Assembly: GCA_021018995.1 (NCBI GenBank)
Contig: CM037585.1
Location: 125,330,831 to 125,394,830, forward strand
Direction: 5' to 3'
Origin: Chloranthus sessilifolius
Lineage: Eukaryota > Streptophyta > Magnoliopsida > Chloranthales > Chloranthaceae
DNA length: 64,000 nucleotides
Shown piece after piece: positions 11,747 through 22,653 of the stretch. Numbering within the stretch: the first letter of the stretch is position 1; every line of letters starts with the position of its first letter. The position numbers were made by a program, and so were the translations under genes. The notes under the pieces are model-generated. The model saw only the letters and a list, made by a program, of their open reading frames with translations, was not told the origin of the DNA and did no database searches.

Positions 11747-11941
11747 GGGTTGACACAATGGCTAGGATCACGCCTCAAGAAGCAGAGGTCCTGAGTTCGA
11801 ATCTCACCCCCTGTTGGTCACCTGCAAGGGTTTATCCCTACTTACCTGATAAGTGTGATGTGTGGGACTTGTACATGCTCAAGGACTTTTCGGGTGCTCT
11901 AAGAGGCCCAGATACCCCGTCATCGAAAAAGAAAAGAAAAT
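11747..11941 (+). mobile_element. tRNA-derived SINE
   Basis: A pol III promoter-like head: a box A-like segment around ACAATGGCTAGGATCACG and a box B-like GAGTTCGAATCTC near 11,790. The body runs through GGTGCTCTAAGAGGCCCAGA and ATACCCCGTCATCG. Parts recur on - at 62,815-62,970 and 28,095-28,170, which shows it is a family. The tail grades into A-rich sequence (GAAAAAGAAAAGAAAA). Confidence 0.75.
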
Positions 11942-12038
11942 CGTAAGACCTCTTTTTATAGATATTGAAATTACCAAAATAGCATACAATTATCCATTTG
12001 ATAAATCTAATGTTAACATGTTGAGGGATTTTGATTAT

Positions 12039-12040
<2 letters not shown>

Positions 12041-12112
<72 letters not shown>
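12041..12112. repeat. (TA)n microsatellite
   Basis: About 70 bp of pure TA directly abutting the Helitron-like 3' end at 12113. Confidence 0.97.
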
Positions 12113-12113
<1 letters not shown>

Positions 12114-12141
12114 TAGTGGACCCTGCACGTGCGATGCACGT
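12113..12141 (-). mobile_element. Helitron-like 3' terminus
   Basis: On -, a 7-bp stem with a short loop (CACGTGC-ATC-GCACGTG) is followed after about 10 nt by CTAG and then T. Helitrons end in a short hairpin followed by CTRR and insert between A and T. The 5' TC end, which should lie to the right, was not found, so only the terminus is called. Confidence 0.5.
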
Positions 12142-12472
12142 GAGAGCCATTTATTTGGAGTTTATTTGGAGAATGAATCGCTACAATGCAAATTTTAAAA
12201 ATATTTTTTGCGTTTCACTTTAAATTGGGGGAACTACAACTTAAACTTCTATGTATTTAATTTATTAAAGTACCCTTTTATCATAGATGCATTAGTTCAC
12301 GCACCTGATACCAACATAGAAAAGAGAGTTGCAATTGGGTTGTTTTTTTTTAGGATGTCATACCTAATAGACAACCCAGATATAATGTATGTGCAAAATT
12401 TCACACATAGAGGATCCACTATTGGCCTAGCACATTGGGAGGGGACCTGCACGAAGGGTGGGAGCTGGTGTG

Positions 12473-12545
12473 GGGATTAGAATCTATGACCTGTGCTTCC
12501 ACAAGGGAAGAAGATGCCAATTGGGTTATTGCTCAATCGGTGTAT
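12473..12545 (-). mobile_element. Possible tRNA-derived SINE fragment
   Basis: On -, GAGCAATAACCCAATTGGCA resembles a tRNA-like box A region and GGTCATAGATTCTAATCC resembles box B at the usual spacing. No second copy was found here, so it may be chance. Confidence 0.35.
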
Positions 12546-12899
12546 GAATACTATTGAACACCAATTAAGTGTCGGGTGCTCACATACATCAATGAATTAA
12601 TTAACACTTATTATGTTAAAAAAAATCCATTTTGTTAGATCTTTCTTCTCAATAGATCTATTATATCTATTTTGACACAAATGGCTAAAATAGATTTATT
12701 ATAAAAAAATGCAACTCAAGCTCAAGAAAAATGCATACGATTGGAGCGTATAAAATAAAGAAAATACGACTTAAAGCGATAAATCGTAAGTAAGATGCAT
12801 ATGTTTGAAGTTGATTCACTTGGTTTGAAAACCCTTGAATAGAATGGAAGATTGTGTGACATTATTGACATGAAAAAATCTATACTGTACTTTTGAACA

Positions 12900-13252
12900 A
12901 TTACTTATTTTTAGGGTGACGTTATTTGCATCTATTTTTCCCGTGATGAGCACACGCTCTTTCACAGGAAAAAAATATTGACTACCTTGAATCAGACGAT
13001 GGAGATCATTTTTGGTCCCAATCTTCCACAAAATAGATTGTGAGATCATGGTACCTATCAAACGGTCACTTTTAGGGATGTGTGCCACGTGGAATAAATA
13101 TCTAACTGTCTATTAGGTGTGGCATGATCTCAAGATCTATTATGTGGAATTTTGGGATGAAAAACGATCTCCATCGTCTGATTCAAGGCAGTCAACCATT
13201 TTTCGTGTGAAAGAGCGTGTATTCTGAAAACGCTAGTGTGAATAACCCTCCC
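12900..13252. repeat. Long-hairpin MITE-like repeat, copy A
   Basis: The left half (TCAGACGATGGAGATCATTTT, AGATTGTGAGATCATG) is inverted in the right half (CATGATCTCAAGATCTATTA, AACGATCTCCATCGTCTGA). It forms a roughly 350-bp imperfect hairpin around a centre near 13,085-13,105. Related copies lie at 13,350-13,735 and 49,223-49,575. Confidence 0.65.
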
Positions 13253-13349
13253 TTATTTTTATTCTTATTATTTTTATTTATTATTGATATTATTATATGT
13301 TAATATGGTTTCATTTTTATCATAAGTTGATGAGTACCTCCGTTTGCGC

Positions 13350-13735
13350 CCACTCATTCTTTGAAAGGGTCCACGACAACCCTTTGAAAGCTATTCATTG
13401 CGTCAGATTATATGATGGATGTCATGTTTCACCCCGATATTTCACAAAGCACATCTTAAGATCATGGCTCATCTATCAGACAGTCATTGTTTGATTCCAT
13501 GTGTCACAGATCCCCAAATAATCACCCTAAATTTAAGTTTGAGCGTGATGTGTGTCATGATTCAAGGGCCATTTGTTTTGGGATCCCTGACATATAGAAT
13601 AAAAAAATGACCGTTTGATAGGTGAGCCATGATTTTAAGATCTATTGTGTGGAATATCGAGCTGAAACATGATCTCCATCATCTGATCCCAAAGCAATCA
13701 ATGGTTTTGAAGGGGTCTGGGATGTGGGCGCTTTT
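13350..13735. repeat. Long-hairpin MITE-like repeat, copy B
   Basis: Same family, more diverged arms: GTCAGATTATATGATGGATG / AAGATCATGGCTCATC at left and GAGCCATGATTTTAAGATC / GATCTCCATCATCTGATC at right. Its right end runs into the target site of the solo LTR that follows. Confidence 0.6.
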
Positions 13736-13756
13736 AGAGAAAGCGGGGGCACAAAC

Positions 13757-15229
13757 ATAGGTGCTGTGATATTTTCAATGTGTTTTTAAACTCGCAAGCG
13801 CACGAATCGAGATGTAGCTAGTGGGTGCAAAGTACGAGAACGTTCCCACGAGAATTAGCCAGAAAATTTAAAAGATGAAATAACAATCAACTAAAAGAAC
13901 TGTCACAGATCTAGCACAATATTCAGACTAGTTTATGATTCTGAGAATTTGATGGACAAAATAAAACCTAAGCAATAGAATGGGATTTAAACAGATATTA
14001 AAAGGCGATGATTAGGATACTAAATCCTCCCATCGTTAGTTTATCATTTATGAAATACAGATCTAATTATTGAGATGTAAAATTATCGCAGGATGTGTTA
14101 CACATAAATACTGAACCCAAGCACACATAAATTTCACATTGCAGATATGAGATCGTGGGGGTGCATGATTAGCACCCCATGAATGTATAATTAACACTCA
14201 TACCTTAGATGACAATCAGAATAAGATCATGGGGTAAATTCTACATTATAGATCTGAGATCATGGGGGTGCATGATTATCACTCCATGAATGCATGATTA
14301 GCATCCATATCTTAGATGACAATTGGAATAAGATCCTGGTGTGAAGTTCACACTGTAGATATAAGATCATAGGGATGCATGATTAGCACCTATGGATGTG
14401 TGATTAACACCCATATCTTAGATCACAATCATAATTCACTATATTGGCAAGAGCATTTAGAGAAGGAACCCAGAGTAAAATCATCATTACAGATCTGGGA
14501 TCATGGGGTGCATGATTAGCACCCATGAATGCGTGATTAGCATCTATATCTTAGATAGCAATTTTGATTCTACAATATTGACATGAGCATTAAGGCAATT
14601 AAAAACAAGGCATCTATGACAAGAGAGTATCTCAACCTTAGATCTATATTAGTATAAATGAAAACCTTGGATGAGGTTCATTAGATTCCCATCTTTAAAA
14701 AGGTTTAGCTATCTATGATTAAATCAAATGAAGACATAATTGAAATAAAAACAAAAAATAACATTAAAATACTGTAATGATTGATCCACGAAAGATTTTA
14801 ATCCAATGCGTACAATCCCTTCTTGAATGTAAAAATTAAACTAATCTAAAAAGTAAAATAAAAAATGAAAAGAACAGTGCTTGGAAAGATAAAAAGAAAA
14901 GCTGGAAAGAAAACTAAAATGCTAGAAAAAAAATAAGAAGCTCCACAAAGGGACAGACCTAAAACTAATTCCCAAGTTTGATTAAATAGGTCCTCAACTC
15001 CATATTTGAAATTCAAATTCAAATTCAAATTCAGGGCCCAACAGTCCATTTGCTCCAGTGTTCCAATGTGAGTCAGTTTTATGCTCTTCTATACTTTTAA
15101 TTGCATGCAATGACCAGATTTTCCTGAAACACTAAAAACCTTACAAATTTGTCAGCTAGCCTTCATCGGATGACTAAATGTAGGATTTAGGAGGTGAAAT
15201 ATCATCATATTTCACCACTCATCAATAGG
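13757..15229 (-). mobile_element. Solo LTR, 1463 bp, TSD ATAGG
   Basis: The LTR is 13762-15224, TG...CA bounded (TGCTGTGATATTTTC ... CACTCATCA), between perfect 5-bp duplications ATAGG at 13757-13761 and 15225-15229. There is no internal domain or second LTR, so it is a solo LTR left by recombination. The TATA-like sequence CCTATTTAATC on - (near 14,990) suggests sense on -. It contains a four-copy tandem repeat (14,134-14,572) and a short AAATTC hexanucleotide run near 15,008-15,032. Confidence 0.82.
14134..14572. repeat. Four-copy ~107-133 bp tandem repeat inside the solo LTR
   Basis: Copies start near 14,141, 14,248, 14,355 and 14,488. Each contains AGATCTGRGATCATGGGG, GGTGCATGATTAGCACC and ATATCTTAGAT. 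The first three are spaced 107 bp apart; the fourth follows after about 133 bp. Confidence 0.85.
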
Positions 15230-15260
15230 TACCCCAACCAAAATGAAGTCTTTATTGTTT

Positions 15261-15440
15261 AGGATTTTGATAGTCATGTTCTATTGGGCATTAATGAAGT
15301 ATGCATAATTTGGGATTTTTCTACAATAAGTATGAGTTTGGCTAACTTACACCTAACCTTTTATTGTCTTCTGTGATAGAATGAAAGAATATTCTTTCAA
15401 TAGAAAAGTATCAAATGAGTACAAAGTTTTGAATTCCTTT
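15261..15440 (+). repeat. Left copy of ~175-bp direct repeat flanking the L1 LINE
   Basis: From AGGATTTTGATA to GAATTCCTTT. It aligns with 21267-21440 at about 88% identity (21 substitutions counted by eye, plus a 4-bp and a 1-bp indel). It abuts the A-rich 3' tail of the LINE. Confidence 0.9.
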
Positions 15441-15487
15441 TTTACTTTTCTCTTTTTTGTTTTGTTTTTTGATAACAAATATTTTCA

Positions 15488-18400
15488 TTAATGAGTAAAA
15501 TCAGATAAAATTGCATCATAGAGTTGGGGAGGGATATCCTCCATCCAGATTTCATCAAAATTTCTTTGCAATCCGATTTTCGACAATAAATTAGCTGCAA
15601 CATTGGTTGTTCTCATGATATGATTACTAGAATGGGATATAAATATCATAAGGAAATCATTGATTTCGTCAAAAATATAGCCTAGCTCTGAGATTTCATT
15701 ATTTGAAGTTCTAACGACATTTATTACCTGAGCAGCATCTCCTTCAAAATCGACGTCTTCAAACCCACACTGATAAGTGCAACGAGCGACTTCGAGAAAA
15801 GCAAAAGCATCAAAATGGTCCGATTTAGAACATTTTGAAATATTTTTAGCCATCGAAGCAACAACCATTCCATCATGATCACGAATTATAACTCCTACAC
15901 CTGTTGTTTTGTCCGTTTCACACCAAGCACCATCAAAATTTATTTTAAAGCAATCATGTGTGGGAGGAGACCAGGATACATTCGAGGGATTTTGAATGTG
16001 GATGTGCGCCTCATGGGTTTTGATATATTGTAACTCAACCAAATATCTTTTGGCCTGCATAGATGCACCACCTGATTCCTCTCATTTCATATTCCCCAAG
16101 CAATAATGAAAAAATGATCTAACTGGTCACTACCGAATTGATTATGAAACTCCATAGCCCACTCTTTAAAATATACTTGGGCACTCTCGCGAACTCGCGC
16201 TCCCAGTGATGAGCAAAACCAGCTCAGTTCATCTTTGTGAGTCTCTTAGAACGTGATTGACTGACTCAATGGTAAATCCGCATACATCGCATATTGGTGA
16301 GATGGTTTTGATTTTTTTATAGAGTAAAGCCTTGACCGGAAGGATATTTTGGCAAGCACGCCATGCAAATATTTTGACCTTATTTGGAATACGACACCTC
16401 CACAGATCTCGCCAGAAGATATTTACTGCTTGAGAAGAAGATGAAGCCTCCCTTTCTTTCTTATGTTCATCAAAAATAGCTTTATAGGCACTTTTGACTG
16501 AAAATTTACCGCTCTTCTCCAAGGCCCATTCTTATCTGTCAACCTTTTTAGTGAAAGGGATGAGGATACCCACGATAGCGATTATGTCCTCCTCTCAAAA
16601 AACTTCCCTGAGAAGTTTTTCATTCCAACGCATAGGATTACTGTACATTAGCTCCGAGACCTTTTCTAAATGACTTCCTTTTTGGGGATAAAACTTTAAA
16701 AGTATTTTCTCCAGGGATTCACCTTTCAAATGGATTTACCTCTTCCTACCCTCCAAATAAGGTTCTTTTCAACCACAGATTTTACCAATAAGATTCTAGA
16801 CCACGTGTAGGAGGAATTCCAGCCGCTCTCAGCATCAAGAATGGAGACACGTGGAAAATACTTTGCTTTCAATAATCGACTAGTCAACGAGGAAGGATTT
16901 GAGATAATTCTCCATACTTGTTTAGCAAGCATCATTGTACTGAAGGATTTGAGATTTTTGAAGCCCATCCCCCCTTCACTTTTTGGTAGATACAAATCTT
17001 TCCAAGCCTTCCAATGTAAGCTGCTATCCTTTCCCTTTTGGCCCCACCAATATTTTGTTGTTATTGCTGAGATCTCTTTGAGTAAGATGATAGGAAGATT
17101 AAAACAACTCATCACATATGTAGGAATTGCCTGTACAATTGCTTTAATAAGTATCTCTGTCCTTGCTCGAGATAATAGTTTTCCTTTCCACCCACTGAGT
17201 TTTTTTCAGATTCTGTCTTTTATACCTTCAAATGTTTTTTTTTTTTATCTGCCTATGCACATAGGTAAATCCAAATATTTATCCTACGAGCAAGTTCCTT
17301 TGATCTGAAAGATATTGAGAATTCTCGAACTGTAATCTTGTTTAACATTTGAGCTAAAAGATAATGTCGATTTATCCAAGTTAATTTTTTGACCCGACGC
17401 ATCTTCATAAAGCTTAAGGATGTTAAGAATTTCCCTACTTTCAGATTCAGTTGCCTTATGATAGATGAGGCTATCATCGGCAAAGAAAAGGTGGGAGATG
17501 ACAGGGGCATCACGACAAATATGGATTCCAAAAATTTTACTCGAATGGACAACATTTGTGAGGAGATTTGAAAAGACCTCGACATACACAATGAATAAAT
17601 AGGAGGACAATGGATCCCCTTGTCTCAAGCCTCTTCTGGGACAAACTTTACTCAAGATATGAACATTGATCACAAATTCGTATGATATAGATTTAATGCA
17701 GCCCATAATAAGATTTATCCATTGAGAGATAAAGCCCATTTTTTCGAGGGATTTTTCGAGAAAGGTCCATTCGACTCTATCGTAAGCTTTGCTCATGTCC
17801 AACTCCAAGGAACACCACCCTTCTTTTCCATATCTTTTATTTTTAGGTAATGAGCAACCTCAAAGGCGATAAGGGTATTATCAGTTATGAGTCTCCCAAG
17901 GACAAAAGCACTTTGAGTATCAGATATGATGTTTAGAAGAATTTCCTTGAAACAATTTGCTAGGACTTTCACTATAATTTTGTAAAGGGCATTGCATAAG
18001 CTAATGGGACGAAAATGAGAAAGATTTTTTAGACTTTTTGTTTTGGGAATGAGAACGATATGAGTATGATTGACCCCAGATAAATTCATGTTTCCATTTA
18101 GATATTTTTAATCAAAACTCACTACTGTCTCACTAACAATGGACCAATAAGATTGGAAAAAGAGAGGGGGAATACTGTCGGGGCCTGGGGATTTGATCGA
18201 ATGCATTTGAAAAAGGGTGTTTCGAACCTCCTCTGATGAGAATTCATGTACTAGCCAATTATTTTGTTCAATCGAGACCCGACCACGAATACCCTCCAAA
18301 GCCTTGTCCAAACGAACAAGACCAGCTGATTTGAAAAGATCAGTAAAGTGGGAAGATATGACCCTTTCAACATCCTCTTTTGAGGTTCTCCATTCGCCAT

Positions 18401-19534
18401 TTTCATCGTGTAGTCCAGCTATTCGGTTCGTCTTCCTTCTTTGCGATGCGACGGAATGGAAGGATTTTGAGTTATTGTCCCCATGTTTAATCCACACATC
18501 CTTCGACCTTTGGTGCCATACCATTTCCTCCTTCTCAAGCAAGGTATCTATCTCTTGTTTAATACACTCCTCTTCCCTTCGATTGGAATCGATAGAAGCC
18601 CCACATTTGATTTGATTAAGACTATTTTGTAACTTGTTTAGTTGATGGTGAATATTACCAAAGGAAACTTTATTCCATCTTTTAAGGGCTTGTGCAATAT
18701 GGGCGAGCTTACTGCAGATATGAGTGGTGTTTAAAGAATAGTTGGGGGAATCCTAGCTTTTCCTAATAATTTCTTCATAGTGCTTTTCTTGTGACCACAT
18801 AGACTCAAATCGAAATACTCTGGGACCCTTACACCATAAATTCTGTTAGGGGGATGTAGCTATGAGGATTGGCGAGTGATCGAACCCGAAAAGCCGATTA
18901 CACCATGCCTGAGAAGCTAGAACCCTATCAAGGCATTCTGCAATGAATTCATCTCCTTCTTGTTTGACCAAGTAAACTTTGGCCTCAAAAAACCGAGATA
19001 CCTAAGCCCACATTCTTCTATGACTGAGCGAAACTGATGCATTTGGGTTTGTGTCTTTGGTTTTCCTCCACGTTTCTCATGTGAGAATAAAACCTCGTTA
19101 AAATCTCCAACACATAACCAAGGGATCGGAGTGCACCTGCTGAGATTTGATAATAGGTTCCAGGATAAGTGACGATTATGATATTCTAGTGCGCCATAGA
19201 ACCCTGTGATTCTCCAATCCGCTTTTCTGTTGTTTTCTACTAACATATCAATGTGGGATTTTGACATAGATTGTAGATTCACATAATAATCAATTTTCCA
19301 AAATAAAGCCAACCCCCCAGATTGGCTAACAGAGTTTACAAGAACCCCATTCTGATAGGCTATCTTCATCTTTAATTGGTCAATGCCGTAAGAGCACATT
19401 TTCATCTCAATCAAAAAGATGAAATCAAGATCTTCTCTCTGAAGGAGACGGAGAACACGAATTGTGCCAGGGTTCCCAAGCCCCCGACAGTTCCAACTTA
19501 AGATTTTCATTGTGGTCGGCGGGTTGCTAAGCAA
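15488..19534 (-). pseudogene. L1 ORF2: endonuclease, reverse transcriptase, zf-RVT, RNase H; broken
   Basis: Read 5' to 3' on -. 19,504-18,917 is an apurinic-type endonuclease (MKILSWNCRGLGNPGT; GDFNEVLFSHEKRGG). 18,542-18,108 is the linker/finger region (SPGPDSIPPLFFQ). 18,089-17,284 is the reverse transcriptase: IPKTKSLKNLSHFRPISL, SAFVLGRLITDNTLIAFE, MSKAYDRVEWTFLEK, RRGLRQGDPLSSYLF, and the catalytic LFFADDSLIYH. 17,115-16,726 is the thumb. 16,522-16,229 is zf-RVT (FAWRACQNILPVK; CDVCG). 16,060-15,488 is RNase H (INFDGAW; VGVIIRDHDG; FEGDAAQVI). The pieces fall in three frames, giving at least three frameshifts, and several stops separate them. Family role: target-primed reverse transcription. 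This copy is not intact. Confidence 0.92.
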
Positions 19535-20197
19535 CCATCACCGATGAAGCCTGATCACCATTCAGAGTAGATGTTTCAGTGCAGCTGATCTTAAGGGGAC
19601 AATTATTATCATCCTTCAGATCATCATTAGACAACTCTCTGCTTCTTTTTCTGACCAAAGTCGTACCAATCTCAGGGTTGTTTGACTCAATGGGGGCTAG
19701 GCTTTGTGCCAGGTTTGAGATAACGAGAGGAAAGCTTTTGGATTGGGTTGATGGCTGATTTCTGGTACGGAGAAATTTTGATTTGAATCGGGTCTGAATT
19801 GGGTCTATGTTTATTTCGTTGGTAAAAGTAGAAGTAGTTTGGGTTGGGTCTGAGGAAGGGATTAAAGGGTCGGTAATCTTTGGTTGGGTCGGTAATCTTT
19901 GGTTGAATCGGGTCTGTAAACTTTGGTTGAATCGGGTGGTTACTTGGTCGGTAGAAGTAGTAGGAATTCGGGTCGAGTCTGAGGAAGGGATTAAAGGGTC
20001 GGTAAATTTTGGTTGGGTCGGCGAGGCTAAGGAGATGGGAAACTGAAGTTTCGGGGGAGATGGGATTATGGGGATGGAATGGGAAGCAATGGGGGGTGGG
20101 GGGGGAGAGAGAGAATATCCATCTTTTTTAGGGAAACTGAACGGGACATGCTTACAAGGGAAACTCCTCTACCCTGGTTTTGCGTTTGCACTGGCTG

Positions 20198-21141
20198 CTA
20201 TTTCTCCACTTCAGAAGTTGTTTCATCACCACGATATGATTCCCAGAAAACTAGGCCCCCATGAGTACGTGAAGGGTCTTTCATCTTCCCATAATCTGTC
20301 AACTCTGGTCCTCTGGTATCATCTATTGGGATGCCAACAAGATTACTCGGGATATTCGAATTGGCACCGTGAGACAATTTCTCCGCACTGGACTTGGGAG
20401 GAAAAGGAACTCTGAGCCATGGGCTATATTGAAGTTGCTTATCCGATTCGCTCTCCATGGATTGTTGGGCAACACAGTCTCGATCTACATAGCCTATCAA
20501 TCCGCATATGTAGCAAAAGCTCGGGAGTCGTTCATACTGAAATTGGATCCACTTAGGGGACATATCAGACACCTTGAATAATATTCCGCTTAGGAGGGGC
20601 TTGGAGATATCAATAGCAGTTCTGATTCGGAGGAAACGTCCCTAACCCTTTCCGATGTCATCAGTATCAGCAGTTAACATTTTGCCTACAATGTTTCCGA
20701 TTTTGGTCCCAATAGTTTTGTTCATGGCACCAAAGGAGAGACCCGACACACGTATCAAAAAAGGTACCGAGAGAAAACAAGCTTGTTCAATGGATTTCGA
20801 GGGATCATAATCCGCAAGGATTAATAAATTATTTCAAAACTCCAAGGCCCGAGCTTCTTAATTCTGAACAAATATCCGTTGTCCAGGAGCTGGAAAAGAA
20901 ACACATTTTCAGCGACCTCTTTTATTGATAGACCTGATTTCATATTCCACATTCATCGGATAACTTCCTTGAAAGCTTCGTAGTTGACTCTTCCTAGACA
21001 TAGCATTTTTCCTAATAAGCAAAGAGGTTTGGTTGGAATAAATTCCGATGGATCTACCACAAACTCTAGCTGTTCATTAGGAGTAAGAACGAGCTTTTTA
21101 TTCAATTCCCCTACAATGTCGACATTCTCCGCCATCTTCAA
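20198..21141 (-). pseudogene. L1 ORF1: DUF4283-type RNA-binding protein with CCHC knuckle, broken
   Basis: It starts at the MAENVDIVGELNKK methionine (near 21,135). Recognisable DUF4283-like text follows through VFLFQLLDNGYLFRIKKLGPW (near 20,880), with stops near 20,830 and 20,700-20,660. 20,572-20,198 has a zinc knuckle, RLPSFCYICGLIGYVDRDC. The expected His of the CCHC knuckle (GH) is Tyr. Family role: binding LINE RNA in the cytoplasm. The ORF1-ORF2 order and spacing are typical of plant L1. Confidence 0.78.
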
Positions 21142-21266
21142 GGGAAATTACAAGAATTTTTGGGAAAGAAAACTAGGCTAAGAAGCTCTCATTAAGAGGA
21201 GAAAAAACTCTCACAAGGGAGAGGAAAAACTCTCACAAGGGAGAGCTCTCTTTTCTCTTTTATATG

Positions 21267-21440
21267 AGGATTTTGATAACTATGTTGGGCATTAATGGAG
21301 TATACATAATTTGGGATTTTGCTACAATAAACATGAGTTTTGCTAATTTGTACCTAACCTTTATTGTCCTATGTGATAGAATGGAAGAATATCCTTCCAA
21401 TAGAAATGAATCAAGTGAGTACCAAGTTTTGAATTCCTTT
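21267..21440 (+). repeat. Right copy of ~175-bp direct repeat flanking the L1 LINE
   Basis: Pairs with 15261-15440. Its left edge coincides with the LINE 5' end; its right edge continues into CTCTTATATATA, the presumed original flank. Confidence 0.9.
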
Positions 21441-21442
21441 CT

Positions 21443-21445
<3 letters not shown>

Positions 21446-21491
<46 letters not shown>
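21446..21491. repeat. (TA)n microsatellite
   Basis: Pure TA tract immediately after the right direct repeat. Confidence 0.96.
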
Positions 21492-21495
<4 letters not shown>

Positions 21496-22243
21496 TCACA
21501 TGCCATATGGCATGATCATCGAAAACAACACCCGTTTTGGATTGATCAACCAAGTGATAGGTGATTTAAAAAAATTTATTTTTTTAACTTTTTTGCCCTC
21601 TATTTGATGGGTCAAATTTAAGGTAACGCTTAACCAACTTGGTGCATTGATTTTAGACATCTTTGACCACATGTTTAATGGTGGATATACATCAGATAGA
21701 TCCCAACATTTTTGGGTGATACCAGAGTGTTATTATCCAATTTATTGTCCTACCCAGTCATATATATATATATATATAAGAAATACACTGGTCGTGCCAG
21801 ACTTACAGGCTTTAAACTCTGCCAAATGCACAACGGGCATTTGGTTTTGAGGCCTTAGCCCTACACTCCCATTTTTTGAGCTATGGTCTTAAGATTTTAA
21901 GCCATCCAAGCTGGCTGACGGGCCAGCCCAATCCTATTAACAACCAAAGTCATGAGTAGGAATTCAGATTTGGTTTAGTGAATCGAACCGAAAGCAGAAA
22001 TTTTGGTTTTTCTGTTATGACCGGAGTTTTTTTTTAACCCATCTAACGGTAGTCGATGGGGTAGAACACTGAGTTCAATATGGGTGCTCCACAACCTTAA
22101 TTTTCTCAAAAGAAAAGAGAAAGATTTTTAAATTTAGAATTTGGTGTTGCTAGCACCGATTTCCTTTCCTGTCTCTTTCTCTCTCTACTTAGCAAGTAAA
22201 CTCCATATAGGATTCTAATTTATGACAAGATCTCCTTGCCATA

Positions 22244-22245
<2 letters not shown>
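21492..22245. other. Unassigned intergenic DNA
   Basis: No gene recognised. A short TA tract lies near 21,761-21,777 and a fragment of GAACCGAAA / TTTTGGTTTTTC simple repeat at 21,960-22,020. Confidence 0.4.

Positions 22246-22288
<43 letters not shown>
22246..22288. repeat. (AT)n microsatellite
   Basis: About 43 bp of AT dinucleotide. Confidence 0.95.
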
Positions 22289-22579
22289 CCTAATGAAACT
22301 CAACCACACTTTCATATATTCTTAACCCTTTTAGAAAGTATATTATATTAGAATAAATATTTCCATTTAGAAACCAATCTCTCTAACCTCATATAGGCAA
22401 GTGGACATTTATCTATGGCAGTCACTAATCAAGGAGCCAATTGCCCAAATTTGTTGGCAAACGAATCCAGCAATTTTTGGATTTGCCTCATTGCCACATC
22501 TCCTTAGTTTAGAAGGAAGTCGACCCCTTTAAGACTCTTGCCTTCTCGGGAAGTCAACTTGCCCTAATTGAAGCTCTCT

Positions 22580-22582
<3 letters not shown>

Positions 22583-22650
<68 letters not shown>
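22583..22650. repeat. (TA)n microsatellite
   Basis: About 68 bp of TA dinucleotide. Confidence 0.95.

Positions 22651-22653
<3 letters not shown>

Larger units (their letters stand above)
15441..21266 (-). mobile_element. Nearly full-length L1-type LINE, mutated
   Basis: On -: a short 5' leader with two CTCTCCCTTGTGAGAG copies, ORF1 (start near 21,135), ORF2 (from about 19,504), and an A-rich 3' tail at 15,475-15,441. Length is about 5.8 kb. Both ORFs carry stops and frameshifts. The inter-ORF region (19,830-20,020) contains short GGTCGGTAATCTTTGGTTG repeats and a ~115-bp internal duplication. The element lies exactly between the two ~175-bp direct repeats. Confidence 0.9.

Noticed and set aside
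11748..11820. A true tRNA gene
   Set aside because: Box A and box B-like elements are present but no cloverleaf can be folded, and the body continues as a repeated SINE.
16841..17308. 155-codon open frame on + inside the LINE
   Set aside because: Antisense shadow of the reverse transcriptase; composition mirrors the - strand coding frame.
15261..21440. The ~175-bp direct repeats read as LTRs of a small retrotransposon
   Set aside because: No TG..CA ends, no primer-binding site or polypurine tract, and the interior is a LINE in one orientation with its own tail.
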